Below, one piece after another: positions 50,893 to 59,465 of a DNA stretch of 64,000 bases. Each line of letters starts with the position of its first letter. The stretch's first letter is position 1. The translations under genes were made by a program, and so were the position numbers. Below the pieces are notes generated by a model, which was not told where the DNA came from, did not search any database, and worked only from the letters and a program-made list of their open reading frames with translations. This stretch comes from an uncultured Bacteroidales bacterium (GTDB lineage Bacteria; Bacteroidota; Bacteroidia; Bacteroidales; Paludibacteraceae). The stretch covers positions 1 to 64,000 of the forward strand of contig UQNE01000014.1 of assembly GCA_900542355.1 (NCBI GenBank), read 5' to 3'.

Positions 50893-51319
50893 ATAAGATG
50901 ATTTTATGTTTTGTGAGGTCATCTTATGGAGCCCGCCGAATGCTATGAATATGGAGTGTGCCACTTTTTGAAGGAGTTCTCCGAAGTATCAAAGTGGTTC
51001 GCTTATGTTTATGGAGAGTTAGGCTGGGTTCAAGACATATTGAAAGAGCGTTTATTGACGCTTGTTTTGCGTTTCAGAACTTCGCAACTTTTGAATCATA
51101 ACAGATAGCAAAACAATGCAACAATGAATGTCTATGGGTGGTATATGTACTACTCCTTTTGCTGTTGAGTATGGCGCATGGTGTCGCTATTTGTGTGCAT
51201 ATTCGGTAGGAGAAGGGTAGAGTGATATACTTCGGCGTGGACTTCGGTTGCTGTTTATTATCTGTGGCAATGCGAAGGCCTTGAAGCGTAAACGGCAAAA
51301 GAATGTTTACGCTTTTTTT
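50893..51319 (+). ncRNA. Candidate structured RNA, copy C
   Basis: Third member of the family with copies A (38253) and B (61253). Blocks: GACATATT (51034-51041), hairpin GCGTTTATTGACGCT (about 51048-51062), GAACTTCGCAACTTTT (51077-51092), GCAACAATGAATGTC (51118-51132), and a 3-prime domain starting GGCGTGGACTTCGG (51234-51247) whose CTTCG pairs with CGAAG near 51272. The terminator is GCGTAAAC (51286-51293) with GTTTACGC (51305-51312) and seven T residues. GCGTGGAC (51235-51242) can pair with the same 3-prime arm using G-U pairs. The first 140 bases are not shared with copy B. A 60-codon open frame at 50926 has no counterpart in the other copies. Confidence 0.6.
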
Positions 51320-51534
51320 GTGTCTATAAGTGTAGCCTGTATGCACTAAATCAAGCCAATGTGTAATGTGTTGTATAATTGCATTCGTTTAGCACATACA
51401 GCATTCGCCTAATTGCCACCCATAGCAGTATCATGGGCAAGATACTGCTCAACAACAAACTAACAAACAATTTTATTTCACTACGACCGCCCATCGCATA
51501 GAAGTTGCGCCCGACACGAATTAGGGAGAAAATT

Positions 51535-52095
51535 ATGAAAAAAACTTATGAACAAGAACAAAGAGAAAAGCGAATTGACAGTATTCAGAAGGAAAGTTCG
51601 GTAGTCGATTGGTTGACTGATGGTTTAGAATTGGCTAACGAAAAAGATTACAAATTGGTCATTGACCCAATCAGTAAGAAATGTACATTGTATTCTACCA
51701 ATCCTAATGCCAATATAGATGGTGCAGATCTCATTGGAGAAATAGTGTTAGCACTAGCAGAACTGGAAGATTTGGCACAACATGGCTGTGTAATTTTATA
51801 CAAACAGAACGATGCACCGGTAACACTGTGCAATACAAAACTACAAAATTGTTCTAGTCAGTTCTTGATTGAAGAAGAAACACTATATAAATACATTAAT
51901 TACCATATTGTCGCTACAGAAAAATTAGATCAATATAAATCGCATGGATATATGTATCTTGATAATTATATTGCTTCCGAAAATCTAAAGACCGCTAAAG
52001 ACACTTTAGTTACAACTAATAAGGCTCTTTATTGTGCTATAGTAACTATGATCATCTCTATTGTTAGTATGATCTTGTCTATTTGCCTTAGATAA
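51535..52095 (+). CDS. Tail-anchored hypothetical protein
   Basis: Protein of 186 residues, not recognised. The first 165 residues are soluble: a charged start (KKTYEQEQREKRIDSIQK) and an alpha/beta middle (YKLVIDPISKKCTLYS, LIGEIVLALAELEDLAQHG). The last 20 residues form one hydrophobic helix ending in a basic SICLR, so it is probably anchored at its C-terminus. I chose ATG 51535 because AGGGAGA stands just before it. It follows RNA copy C and precedes the BspA gene by 18 bases. GC content is lower than in housekeeping neighbours. Confidence 0.65.
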   Translation: MKKTYEQEQREKRIDSIQKESSVVDWLTDGLELANEKDYKLVIDPISKKCTLYSTNPNANIDGADLIGEIVLALAELEDLAQHGCVILYKQNDAPVTLCNTKLQNCSSQFLIEEETLYKYINYHIVATEKLDQYKSHGYMYLDNYIASENLKTAKDTLVTTNKALYCAIVTMIISIVSMILSICLR

Positions 52096-52113
52096 ATATA
52101 TCATTTTTGTCTT

Positions 52114-54990
52114 ATGAAACCAAGATTATTTTGCCTATGGCTGCTGTTATTGGCAGCCGTAGGCTTGTCCGCTTACGATTTTAAGTATGGAGATTTGTAC
52201 TACAACATCACAAGCGACAGCACGGTAGAAGTAACATATCAAGTCTATGATTCTGATAATAATTATGTAGGATTTATCTCTGCTAACATCCCTGCTTCTA
52301 TCGAATATGCAGGAAAGAACTACAATGTAACGAGTATTGGAAGTGATGCATTCTTATTGTGCCGCAGCTTGACTTCAATTACTATCCCGAATAGCGTAAC
52401 GAGCATTGGACAACAAGCATTCTGTGTTACCGGTCTGACCTCAATTACTATCCCGAATAGCGTAACGAGCTTTGGAGAAAATGTATTCGGTGGTTGCAGC
52501 GGTCTGACCTCAATCATTGTTGAAAATGAAAATCCAAAATACGATAGCCGTAATAATTGCAATGCGATTATAGAATCTGCTTCAAATACGCTTATTGCAG
52601 GCTGCAAAACGACCACCATCCCCAACAGCGTAACGAGCATTGGAGATTTGGCATTCTCCGGTTGCAGTGGTCTGAGCTCAGTCACTATTGGAAATAGTGT
52701 AACGAGCATTGGAGATTGGGCATTCTTCGGTTGCAGTGGTCTGAGCTCAATCACTATCCCGAATAGTGTAACAAGCATTGGAGATGGTGCATTCCAAGGT
52801 TGCAGCGGTTTGACCTCAATCACTATCCCGAATAGTGTAACAAGCATTGGAGATAGGGCATTCTCTGATTGCAGCGGTCTGACCTCAATCATTGTTGAAA
52901 ATGAAAATCTAAAATACGATAGCCGTAATAATTGCAATGCGATTATAGAAACTGCTACTAGCACATTGATTGCAGGATGTCAGAATACAATTATTCCCAA
53001 CAGTGTAACGAGCATTGGCGGTTATGCATTCCAAGGTTGTCGTGGTCTGACTTCAATTACTATTGGCAATAGCGTAACGAGCATTGGAAAATATGCATTC
53101 TCGGGTTGCAGCGGTCTGACCTCTGTAGTATGGAATGCTGCAAATTACCCCGATTGTCAGAATGGTATTACACCATTCTATGATTTGCGTCTACAGATAA
53201 CCTCGTTTGTTTTTGGTGATAGTGTAGAGCATATTCCGACATACCTATGTTTTGGAATGAGCGTTCTGACCTCAATTACTATCCCCAACAGCGTAACGAG
53301 CATTGGAGAATATGCATTCTATAATGCATATAGCATCGTATATTCAGGAACAGCAACGGGTGCACCTTGGGGCGCACGAAGTATGAATGGTTATACAGAT
53401 GGTTTCTTGGTCTATTCGGATGCCACCAAGACCAGTCTATTAGCTTGCAGTTGTGCTGCTAAAGGAACAATCACTATCCCCAATAGCGTAACGAGCATTG
53501 GAGATTATGCATTCTTAGGTTGTGCTAGTCTGACCTCAATCACTATCCCGAATAGCGTAACGAGCATTGGAGACTATGCATTCTCAGGTTGCAGCGGTCT
53601 GACCTCAGTCACCATTCCCAATAGCGTAACGAGCATTAGAGACTATGCATTCTCAGGTTGCAGTGGTCTGACCTCAATCACCATTCCTAACAGTGTAACG
53701 AGCATTGGAGAGTATGCATTCAGAGGTTGCAGTGGTCTGACCTCAATCACCATTCCCAATAGCGTAACGAGCATTGGAGACGATGCATTCTGTGGCTGCA
53801 GTGGTCTTATCTCGATCACTATCCCCAACAGTGTAACGAGCATTGGCGGTTCTGCATTCTCAGGTTGCAGTGGTCTGACCTCAATCACCATTCCCAACAG
53901 CGTAACGAGCATTGGAGACTATGCATTCTATGGCTGCAGTGGTCTAACCTCAATCACTTTTTTAGGTCGCCTACCATCGCACATTGGAAATTGGGCATTT
54001 GGTTATGAGAATTGCAATATACATAAGTTAGTTTGTAAGAGTTATGAGATGAAATTAACAGACTTGACAGACCTCCCATTCATAAAAACATTAGATACCA
54101 TTGTAATGCCGGCTAATGGCTTTGATGTTAGTGAGGAGTCTTGGGCTACATTGCCTAAATATCTCAAATATGCCCAACTCACAAGCGGAGAGATGACGGA
54201 TAATGCGTTTGCTGTACTCAATCGCTCTTACAAGACCTTGCAGACATTAGACATCCAAGCCGTAAGCAATACGAGCATCGCCGATGAGGCATTCAAGGGT
54301 TGCTACAACTTGCGTACTCTGCTCTTGCCCTCTCAACTGACTAAGATTCCTTATATGGCGGTAGCAGACTGCAAGTCGCTGCAAGAAATCACTATCCCTG
54401 CTACAGTGGAGGAAATCGACAATAGTGCTTTTGAGAACTGTCGCAGTATCCAAACCATCACTTTTGCGGGCGCAGACGCACTGCAGGGCATCGCTCAGTA
54501 TGCTCCTGCTTCGGGATGTGCACTGCATCGTATCGGCAACTGGGCGTTCTATAACTGCCACGAGTTGCAACACCTCACTATCCCCGAGGGCGTTACCGAG
54601 ATAGGTGATGCTGCCTTCTACGGCTGCACCTACCTGCAAGACCTCACGCTGCCCGCCAGCGTAGAGCAGATAGGCGACAACTGCTTTGCGCTATGCAGTA
54701 AGTTACAGAAAATCACTGTCCTTTCTACCACTCCGCCTGCTATAGCAGCCAAGACATTCTACGATGTCAATCGTGCTATTCCTGTCTATGTACCTGCCGA
54801 GTCGGTAGCCGACTACCAAGGCGATACCTATTGGAAGGAGTTTAATATCCAAGCCGACACTACGCCTATCGACCATACGCAAGCCGACGGAACAGCCTCT
54901 GCCACACCGCACAAGGTCGTGCGCGATGGGCAAGTGCTGATTATCCGTGGCGACAAGACCTATACCGCCACGGGTATAGAGGTGAGATAA
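52114..54990 (+). CDS. Large BspA-type leucine-rich repeat surface protein
   Basis: Secreted protein of 958 residues. A signal peptide (cut near VGLSA, residue about 20) precedes about eighteen 23-residue BspA repeats of the form TIPNSVTSIGDYAFSGCSGL between residues 75 and 630. Two copies of a spacer (VENENPKYDSRNNCNAIIE and its near-duplicate) and a differing insert (SIVYSGTATGAPWGARSM) interrupt them. Diverged LRRs continue to about 900. The C-terminus contains KVVRDGQVLIIRGDKTYTAT, shared with the smaller BspA protein. Such proteins mediate adhesion and co-aggregation. Co-transcribed with the tail-anchored gene 18 bases upstream; a strong terminator follows. Confidence 0.88.
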   Translation: MKPRLFCLWLLLLAAVGLSAYDFKYGDLYYNITSDSTVEVTYQVYDSDNNYVGFISANIPASIEYAGKNYNVTSIGSDAFLLCRSLTSITIPNSVTSIGQQAFCVTGLTSITIPNSVTSFGENVFGGCSGLTSIIVENENPKYDSRNNCNAIIESASNTLIAGCKTTTIPNSVTSIGDLAFSGCSGLSSVTIGNSVTSIGDWAFFGCSGLSSITIPNSVTSIGDGAFQGCSGLTSITIPNSVTSIGDRAFSDCSGLTSIIVENENLKYDSRNNCNAIIETATSTLIAGCQNTIIPNSVTSIGGYAFQGCRGLTSITIGNSVTSIGKYAFSGCSGLTSVVWNAANYPDCQNGITPFYDLRLQITSFVFGDSVEHIPTYLCFGMSVLTSITIPNSVTSIGEYAFYNAYSIVYSGTATGAPWGARSMNGYTDGFLVYSDATKTSLLACSCAAKGTITIPNSVTSIGDYAFLGCASLTSITIPNSVTSIGDYAFSGCSGLTSVTIPNSVTSIRDYAFSGCSGLTSITIPNSVTSIGEYAFRGCSGLTSITIPNSVTSIGDDAFCGCSGLISITIPNSVTSIGGSAFSGCSGLTSITIPNSVTSIGDYAFYGCSGLTSITFLGRLPSHIGNWAFGYENCNIHKLVCKSYEMKLTDLTDLPFIKTLDTIVMPANGFDVSEESWATLPKYLKYAQLTSGEMTDNAFAVLNRSYKTLQTLDIQAVSNTSIADEAFKGCYNLRTLLLPSQLTKIPYMAVADCKSLQEITIPATVEEIDNSAFENCRSIQTITFAGADALQGIAQYAPASGCALHRIGNWAFYNCHELQHLTIPEGVTEIGDAAFYGCTYLQDLTLPASVEQIGDNCFALCSKLQKITVLSTTPPAIAAKTFYDVNRAIPVYVPAESVADYQGDTYWKEFNIQADTTPIDHTQADGTASATPHKVVRDGQVLIIRGDKTYTATGIEVR
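52360..53965 (+). repeat. 69-bp coding repeats of the BspA gene
   Basis: Nearly identical 69-bp modules (for example ACTATCCCGAATAGCGTAAC followed by GAGCATTGGAG) repeat through the gene, closest between 53470 and 53950. DNA-level identity, not just protein identity, suggests recent duplication or gene conversion. Confidence 0.85.
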
Positions 54991-55045
54991 TGGATACTCC
55001 ATTGATTGCCCTATCGTTTCCGTAGACAATCAAGAACCACAAAAA

Positions 55046-55079
55046 AACGACTGCTCAAACGATGTTTTGAGTAGTCGTT
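55046..55079 (+). terminator. Terminator of the BspA operon
   Basis: A 14-bp stem (55046-55059 with 55066-55079, one G-U pair) and a six-base loop, followed by T residues to 55083. A-rich bases on the left side make it possibly bidirectional. Confidence 0.85.
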
Positions 55080-55249
55080 TTTTGTATGTCTAATCACCGT
55101 CCAATTGTTACTCCAACCACTTATGTGCCATTCTTAGGAATATCAATCTCTTTATAGTGGCGGTCTTTAAATGGCTCTTTGACGAACTATGGAGTTTCGT
55201 CAGAGCAATTAACGAACAATTATATGGTAATGAATGTTGCCTAAATTCG

Positions 55250-56032
55250 CTATTTATCGGAGTTTTCGTGCTCTATTAGGGCATCGATTTTTTTGTTCAG
55301 TTCATCTACTTTCTTCTCCAAGTCTTGGTTGTTGTCGCTTACCATTGCGTCCACAAAGATTGAGTTTACCAACGACAACCCGATGATACTGCATAGCACC
55401 AACAGTATGCTGAAGTACAGCCGTACCCAACGCGCGGTAACGATTGTGGACCCCTCTGCAATGGTGTCCGGTATCTCGTTCCACCCCTCACCCGTACAGA
55501 TTCTGAATATCGAGTAGATACTGTCTATCGGTGTCGCAAAATACTCCGGAGCCGAATCTCTAAACAGCGCGCATGACACCAATGCCACGATTACGATAAG
55601 CACTAAGAAACCCGCAAACACACCATAACTATCTCGCATTGCCTTGCTGAAGTTCTTGGCAATTGTAGAGAAGTTGGGGAATATATGGATAATACGAAAG
55701 AAGCGCAACACACGCAGCAGCCTCAACACTAGCAGTACGGACAAGTTGCCCAACACACCGGCAGGCACAAAGAAAGCCACCACTGACGGTAGCGACAGTA
55801 TCACCAATGTGCCGTCCAGGCAGTTCCAACTATCGTGCCAATAGCCCTGTATGCCATACACGCTCTGCTTTACCCCCATCTCTATGATAAAGATTATGGT
55901 GCAAACCAAGTCTGCTATCTGTAGCCATAGGTAGTTACAACCGCTCTCTTGCGCAAAGATTATTGCCGCATTTAGGATAATCACACTCAAGATAAAGTGC
56001 TCATTCTGAAAGATTTTCTTAAGTATCCGCAT
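55250..56032 (-). CDS. BacNav-like voltage-gated ion channel
   Basis: Six-helix channel of 260 residues, tetrameric by family. S4 contains four arginines spaced by three (R104, R107, R110, R113 in LRLLRVLRFFRII). The pore-loop filter is CTGEGWNEI (TGEGW at 180-184), nearer to calcium-channel filters than to the LESWAS of NaChBac. A C-terminal coiled coil (QDLEKKVDELNKKIDALI, about 236-253) would hold the tetramer. Ion preference is inference. It ends 14 bases before the PH-domain gene upstream begins, so they are co-transcribed. Confidence 0.88.
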   Translation of the reverse strand: MRILKKIFQNEHFILSVIILNAAIIFAQESGCNYLWLQIADLVCTIIFIIEMGVKQSVYGIQGYWHDSWNCLDGTLVILSLPSVVAFFVPAGVLGNLSVLLVLRLLRVLRFFRIIHIFPNFSTIAKNFSKAMRDSYGVFAGFLVLIVIVALVSCALFRDSAPEYFATPIDSIYSIFRICTGEGWNEIPDTIAEGSTIVTARWVRLYFSILLVLCSIIGLSLVNSIFVDAMVSDNNQDLEKKVDELNKKIDALIEHENSDK

Positions 56033-56046
56033 ACCCTTTGGGTGTT

Positions 56047-56325
56047 TTATTTCTTGGTAAGTAGTGATTGTATCTCTTTGGCGTCGGAGCGTTTGAATCC
56101 GTTTGCAGTAGTTATCTGTCCGCCGTTGGTCTCTATCACGATGTCTGCAAACAGCATACCCGCATTGACCGTTACGCTGCCGATGTTGGCACGAAGTATT
56201 ACAGTTGTCTCATACCCGACTAAATGCGATTTGTAGAAGGTTACTTTCTCGTCATCTATCTCCAGTTTGTCCGGAAAGACCGTATTGCCGCTCGTTAGGC
56301 GACTGGCTGCAAAAGTGTGTGTCAT
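56047..56325 (-). CDS. Small bacterial PH-domain-like protein
   Basis: Soluble protein of 92 residues with the strand pattern of short bacterial pleckstrin-homology domains: DKLEIDDEKVTFYKSHLVGY, TVILRANIGSVTV, ADIVIETNGGQIT and a final helix (SDAKEIQSLLTKK). No membrane segment. It is the first gene of a pair with the channel downstream, 14 bases apart, and might regulate it, though nothing proves this. Promoter 54-84 bases upstream. Confidence 0.7.
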   Translation of the reverse strand: MTHTFAASRLTSGNTVFPDKLEIDDEKVTFYKSHLVGYETTVILRANIGSVTVNAGMLFADIVIETNGGQITTANGFKRSDAKEIQSLLTKK

Positions 56326-56378
56326 ATTTTTTTTGTTTTTTATTTATTCAATTATGGATTGCTTATCCTTTGTCGTTG

Positions 56379-56409
56379 CAAAGTTATGAAAATTCTCCGA
56401 CTTACACAA
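56379..56409 (-). promoter_or_regulatory. Promoter of the PH-domain/channel operon
   Basis: Minus-strand TTG (56409-56407), 20-bp gap, TAACTTTG (56386-56379). Confidence 0.7.
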
Positions 56410-56449
56410 ATAAAACTCGATAAAATATAGGGCAAATGCACCAAAAGAC

Positions 56450-56665
56450 TTCCCCAAGCACCTCCACATAGGAGGGGATGTTGCACAGCGAAACAAGAGA
56501 GAAACATATAATTACCATATAATTAAACATGTAATTATGCATTGTATAAGTTCTCAGTTAAAGGCCATATAAAACCATATAGCGGTTTTGGTTCTCCGTT
56601 AACGATTAATTGACGATTAAACATATAATTACCATATAATTAGACATATAATTATGCATTCATCA
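56450..56665. repeat. Two adjacent copies of the dispersed AT-rich repeat
   Basis: ACATATAATTACCATATAAT at 56503-56522, then CCATATAAAACCATATAG, then GGTTCTCCGTTAACGATTAA (56590-56609) and again CATATAATTACCATATAATT (56624-56643) with ACATATAATTATGCATTC. The best-preserved copy in the window; a CCTCC palindrome precedes it. Confidence 0.7.
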
Positions 56666-56795
56666 TTCGTTAAAACAGGTTGTGCACTTAGCAGGGCATA
56701 TAACACGATGGGCAGTATTGGCGGACTATTGGGGACTATTGGCGTACTTAGATTACGGATAGTCGTACCCGAATTACGCTATTTAATATAAGGAG

Positions 56796-56826
56796 TTGCA
56801 GGGATAGTTTTTTTGTCGTAATTTTG
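56796..56826 (+). promoter_or_regulatory. Promoter of the dxs-like gene
   Basis: TTG (56796-56798), 20-bp gap, TAATTTTG (56819-56826), 50 bases before the ATG. Confidence 0.7.
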
Positions 56827-56875
56827 CAGCAGAAAACAACTTATAATTCGTAATTCTTAATTCATAATTAGAAAT

Positions 56876-58636
56876 ATGGTACTGGAAAAAATCAATGGTC
56901 CTCAGGACATCAAGCAACTCAACCGCGAGGAGTTGCATACGCTGGCAGATGAGACACGCCACTATCTGCTGCAGAAAGTGAGCGAACACGGTGGGCATAT
57001 CGGTCCGAACCTCGGTATGGTGGAGGCGACTGTGGCTTTGCACTATGTGTTCAACTCGCCCGAAGACAAAATCGTCTTCGATGTGTCGCACCAGAGTTAC
57101 CCACATAAGATTCTGACAGGGCGTAAGGAGGCGTTTATGGACGCAGCGCACTACGATGATGTGTCGGGCTACAGCGAACCTACCGAGAGCGCACACGACC
57201 ACTTCGTTATCGGGCATACCTCGACGAGCGTCAGCCTGGCATGCGGTTTGGCAAAAGCCCGCGACCTGCAGGGTGGCAAAGAGAACGTGATTGCCGTGAT
57301 TGGGGATGGTTCGCTCAGTGGCGGCGAGGCATTGGAGGGACTTGATGTAGCCGGCTCTGAACTGCAAAGCAACTTCATTGTTATTGTGAACGACAACCAG
57401 ATGTCGATTGCCGAGAACCACGGCGGAATCTACAAGAACCTGCTTTTGCTCCGCGAGACCAAGGGGCAGGCAGAGTGCAACCTCTTCCGTGCCATGGGCT
57501 TGGACTATATCTATGTGGACGAAGGTAATAATGTGGACGCACTGATAGAGGCATTCGCTCGTGTGAAAGACATCGACCACCCCATCGTGGTGCATATCAA
57601 TACGCTGAAAGGCAAGGGCTTATCGTTTGCCGAGCAGGACAAAGAGAGTTGGCACTGGGGCATGCCTTTCGACCTGAAGACAGGCAAGAGCAAGTTCGTT
57701 TCGCAGGCAGAGGACTATGCGCCGCTCACTGCTGAACATCTGCTGTCGCTTATGCCTACGCACCCCGAGTTGTTCGCTATCACCTCGGGTACGCCTACGG
57801 TCTTCGGCTTCACCAAGGACCGTCGTGAGCGTGCCGGTAAGCAGTTTGTAGATGTCGGAATAGCCGAGGAAACCGCAGTGGCACTGGCTTCGGGTGCAGC
57901 CAAACGCGGTGCCAAACCCGTGTGGGGCGTGTATAGCACCTTTATCCAACGCACCTACGACCAGTTGCAGCAAGACCTCTGTATCAACGACAATCCCGCT
58001 GTGTTGCTTGTCTTTTGGGGCGGTATCGAGAGCATGAACGATGTAACGCACACTTGCTTCTACGACATCCCGCTACTGATGAACATACCCAACCTGATTT
58101 ACTTGGCACCTACCTGCCGTGAGGAGTATTTTGCCATGCTCGATTGGTCGCTTGCTTACCGTGAGCACCCTGTGGCTATCCGTGTGCCGGTGAATGGTGT
58201 GCAGTCGCGCAAGGGCGTGCAGACGCAAGATGTCGATTGGTCGAAGCCAACCTACGAGGTGGCTCACCGTGGCAACCGTGTGGCTATTCTTGCATTGGGT
58301 GCTTACTTCCAACTCGGTGATAACCTGTGCAATGCATTGTTTGGTGAGGGCATCGATGCCACACTCATCAACCCGCGCTTGATTACTGCTTTGGACATCG
58401 ATACGCTGGAGTCGCTCAAAGCCGACCACTCGTTGGTCATCACCTTAGAGGACGGACAGATTGACGGCGGTTGGGGCGAGAAAATTGCCCGCTACTACGG
58501 CGACAGTGCGATGCGTGTATTGGTGCGTGGTGAGCGCAAACAGTTTGAGGACCGCTACCATATCCCCGAACTGCTCGCCGCTAACCGCCTCACCGTTCCC
58601 CAACTCACTGAGGACATCCTCAGTGCGCTGCGCTAA
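56876..58636 (+). CDS. dxs: 1-deoxy-D-xylulose-5-phosphate synthase-like protein
   Basis: Thiamine-diphosphate enzyme of 586 residues, about 40 shorter than E. coli Dxs. TPP motif: IGDGSLSGGEALEG to VNDNQMSIAE (142-180). HIGPNLGMVE and FDVSHQSYPHKILTGR match Dxs HIDSNLGVVE/WDVGHQAYPHKILTGR with changes, and the transketolase pyrimidine domain has DVGIAEETAVALASGAA. It belongs to the divergent Dxs-like branch seen as a second copy in some anaerobes, so either it feeds isoprenoid and thiamine synthesis or it acts on another substrate. Single gene with its own promoter. Confidence 0.8.
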   Translation: MVLEKINGPQDIKQLNREELHTLADETRHYLLQKVSEHGGHIGPNLGMVEATVALHYVFNSPEDKIVFDVSHQSYPHKILTGRKEAFMDAAHYDDVSGYSEPTESAHDHFVIGHTSTSVSLACGLAKARDLQGGKENVIAVIGDGSLSGGEALEGLDVAGSELQSNFIVIVNDNQMSIAENHGGIYKNLLLLRETKGQAECNLFRAMGLDYIYVDEGNNVDALIEAFARVKDIDHPIVVHINTLKGKGLSFAEQDKESWHWGMPFDLKTGKSKFVSQAEDYAPLTAEHLLSLMPTHPELFAITSGTPTVFGFTKDRRERAGKQFVDVGIAEETAVALASGAAKRGAKPVWGVYSTFIQRTYDQLQQDLCINDNPAVLLVFWGGIESMNDVTHTCFYDIPLLMNIPNLIYLAPTCREEYFAMLDWSLAYREHPVAIRVPVNGVQSRKGVQTQDVDWSKPTYEVAHRGNRVAILALGAYFQLGDNLCNALFGEGIDATLINPRLITALDIDTLESLKADHSLVITLEDGQIDGGWGEKIARYYGDSAMRVLVRGERKQFEDRYHIPELLAANRLTVPQLTEDILSALR

Positions 58637-58764
58637 AGTTTACAGAAATAAGCATAGAAACAATATGCTGAGAATCGCATAAACAACGATGAGTAAGGAG
58701 CGTAAGAGAAGGCATTTGTCTTTATTCTTGCCTCCTTGCTCCAGACTCATAAAACAAAAACATA

Positions 58765-59301
58765 ATGAAAGTACTGATTATTACTACCAGTTTGCGTGCA
58801 AGGAGCAACTCCGATGCGTTGGCAGAGGCGTTTGCACGCGGTGCCGAAGAGGCCGGCAACGAGGTGGAGACTATCTCGCTGCGCGGAAAAGACCTGCGTT
58901 TCTGTCGCGGGTGCCTCAGTTGCCTCAAGACCTTGCGGTGCGTGATTAAGGACGACGCTCCCGCTATCGTGGAGAAGATGCACGATGCAGACGCTATCGT
59001 CTTCGCCACGCCTATCTACTACTACGAGATGAGCGGGCAGATGAAGACGCTACTCGACCGTGCCAACCCGCTCTATGCATCGGATTATCACTTCCGCGAC
59101 ATCTATTTGCTGACCACGGCTGCAGAGGACGAGGAGCAGACGCCCGAAGGTGCAGAGCACGGCTTGAACGGCTGGATAGCATGCTTCGAGAATACTCGCT
59201 TGGCAGGCACAGTCTTTGCCGGTGGCGTAAACGACATGGGTGAGATAGCCGGCCACCCCGCCATCCAAACCGCCTACAATATGGGCAAACAGGTAAGATA
59301 A
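58765..59301 (+). CDS. Flavodoxin-fold NAD(P)H-dependent oxidoreductase
   Basis: FMN-binding protein of 178 residues of the NADPH-dependent FMN reductase/iron-sulfur flavoprotein group. The phosphate loop is TTSLRARSNSDALAEAF (7-23) and TPIYYYEMSGQMKTLLDR the second flavin loop. Cysteines C47, C50, C53 and C59 (FCRGCLSCLKTLRC) resemble the cluster motif of archaeal iron-sulfur flavoproteins, so a 4Fe-4S centre is possible. The gene follows dxs by 128 bases and ends in a strong terminator. Confidence 0.85.
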   Translation: MKVLIITTSLRARSNSDALAEAFARGAEEAGNEVETISLRGKDLRFCRGCLSCLKTLRCVIKDDAPAIVEKMHDADAIVFATPIYYYEMSGQMKTLLDRANPLYASDYHFRDIYLLTTAAEDEEQTPEGAEHGLNGWIACFENTRLAGTVFAGGVNDMGEIAGHPAIQTAYNMGKQVR

Positions 59302-59365
59302 GGGATAACGAAATGACTAATGCTATAGGAACTCTATAGAAACTCCAAAGGATTAACTAAATAAA

Positions 59366-59396
59366 AGTCTGCCCGATAGATGATGTCGGGCAGACT
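59366..59396. terminator. Terminator between convergent genes
   Basis: AGTCTGCCCGA (59366-59376) pairs perfectly with TCGGGCAGACT (59386-59396); A residues to the left and T-rich sequence to the right suit both the flavoprotein gene and the sulfatase gene. Confidence 0.8.
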
Positions 59397-59465
59397 CTCT
59401 TTATTCTTAATCAATCATTAAAAGAATAGTGGAGCCGAACTTTCTGATGACCGATTCCGGTAGAA

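Noticed and set aside
50926..51108. A 60-codon open frame (starting MEPAECYEYG) inside RNA copy C
   Set aside because: It lies across the conserved blocks, the other two copies have no matching frame, and no family is recognisable. A tmRNA-like tag frame was considered; the ends do not look like tmRNA.
52360..53965. Regular repeats that could suggest a CRISPR array
   Set aside because: The 69-bp repeats are in one open frame and encode LRR modules; no unique spacers of constant length.
56783..57595. A 270-codon minus-strand frame
   Set aside because: It is antisense to the dxs-like gene, which has clear motifs; no family match in the shadow.
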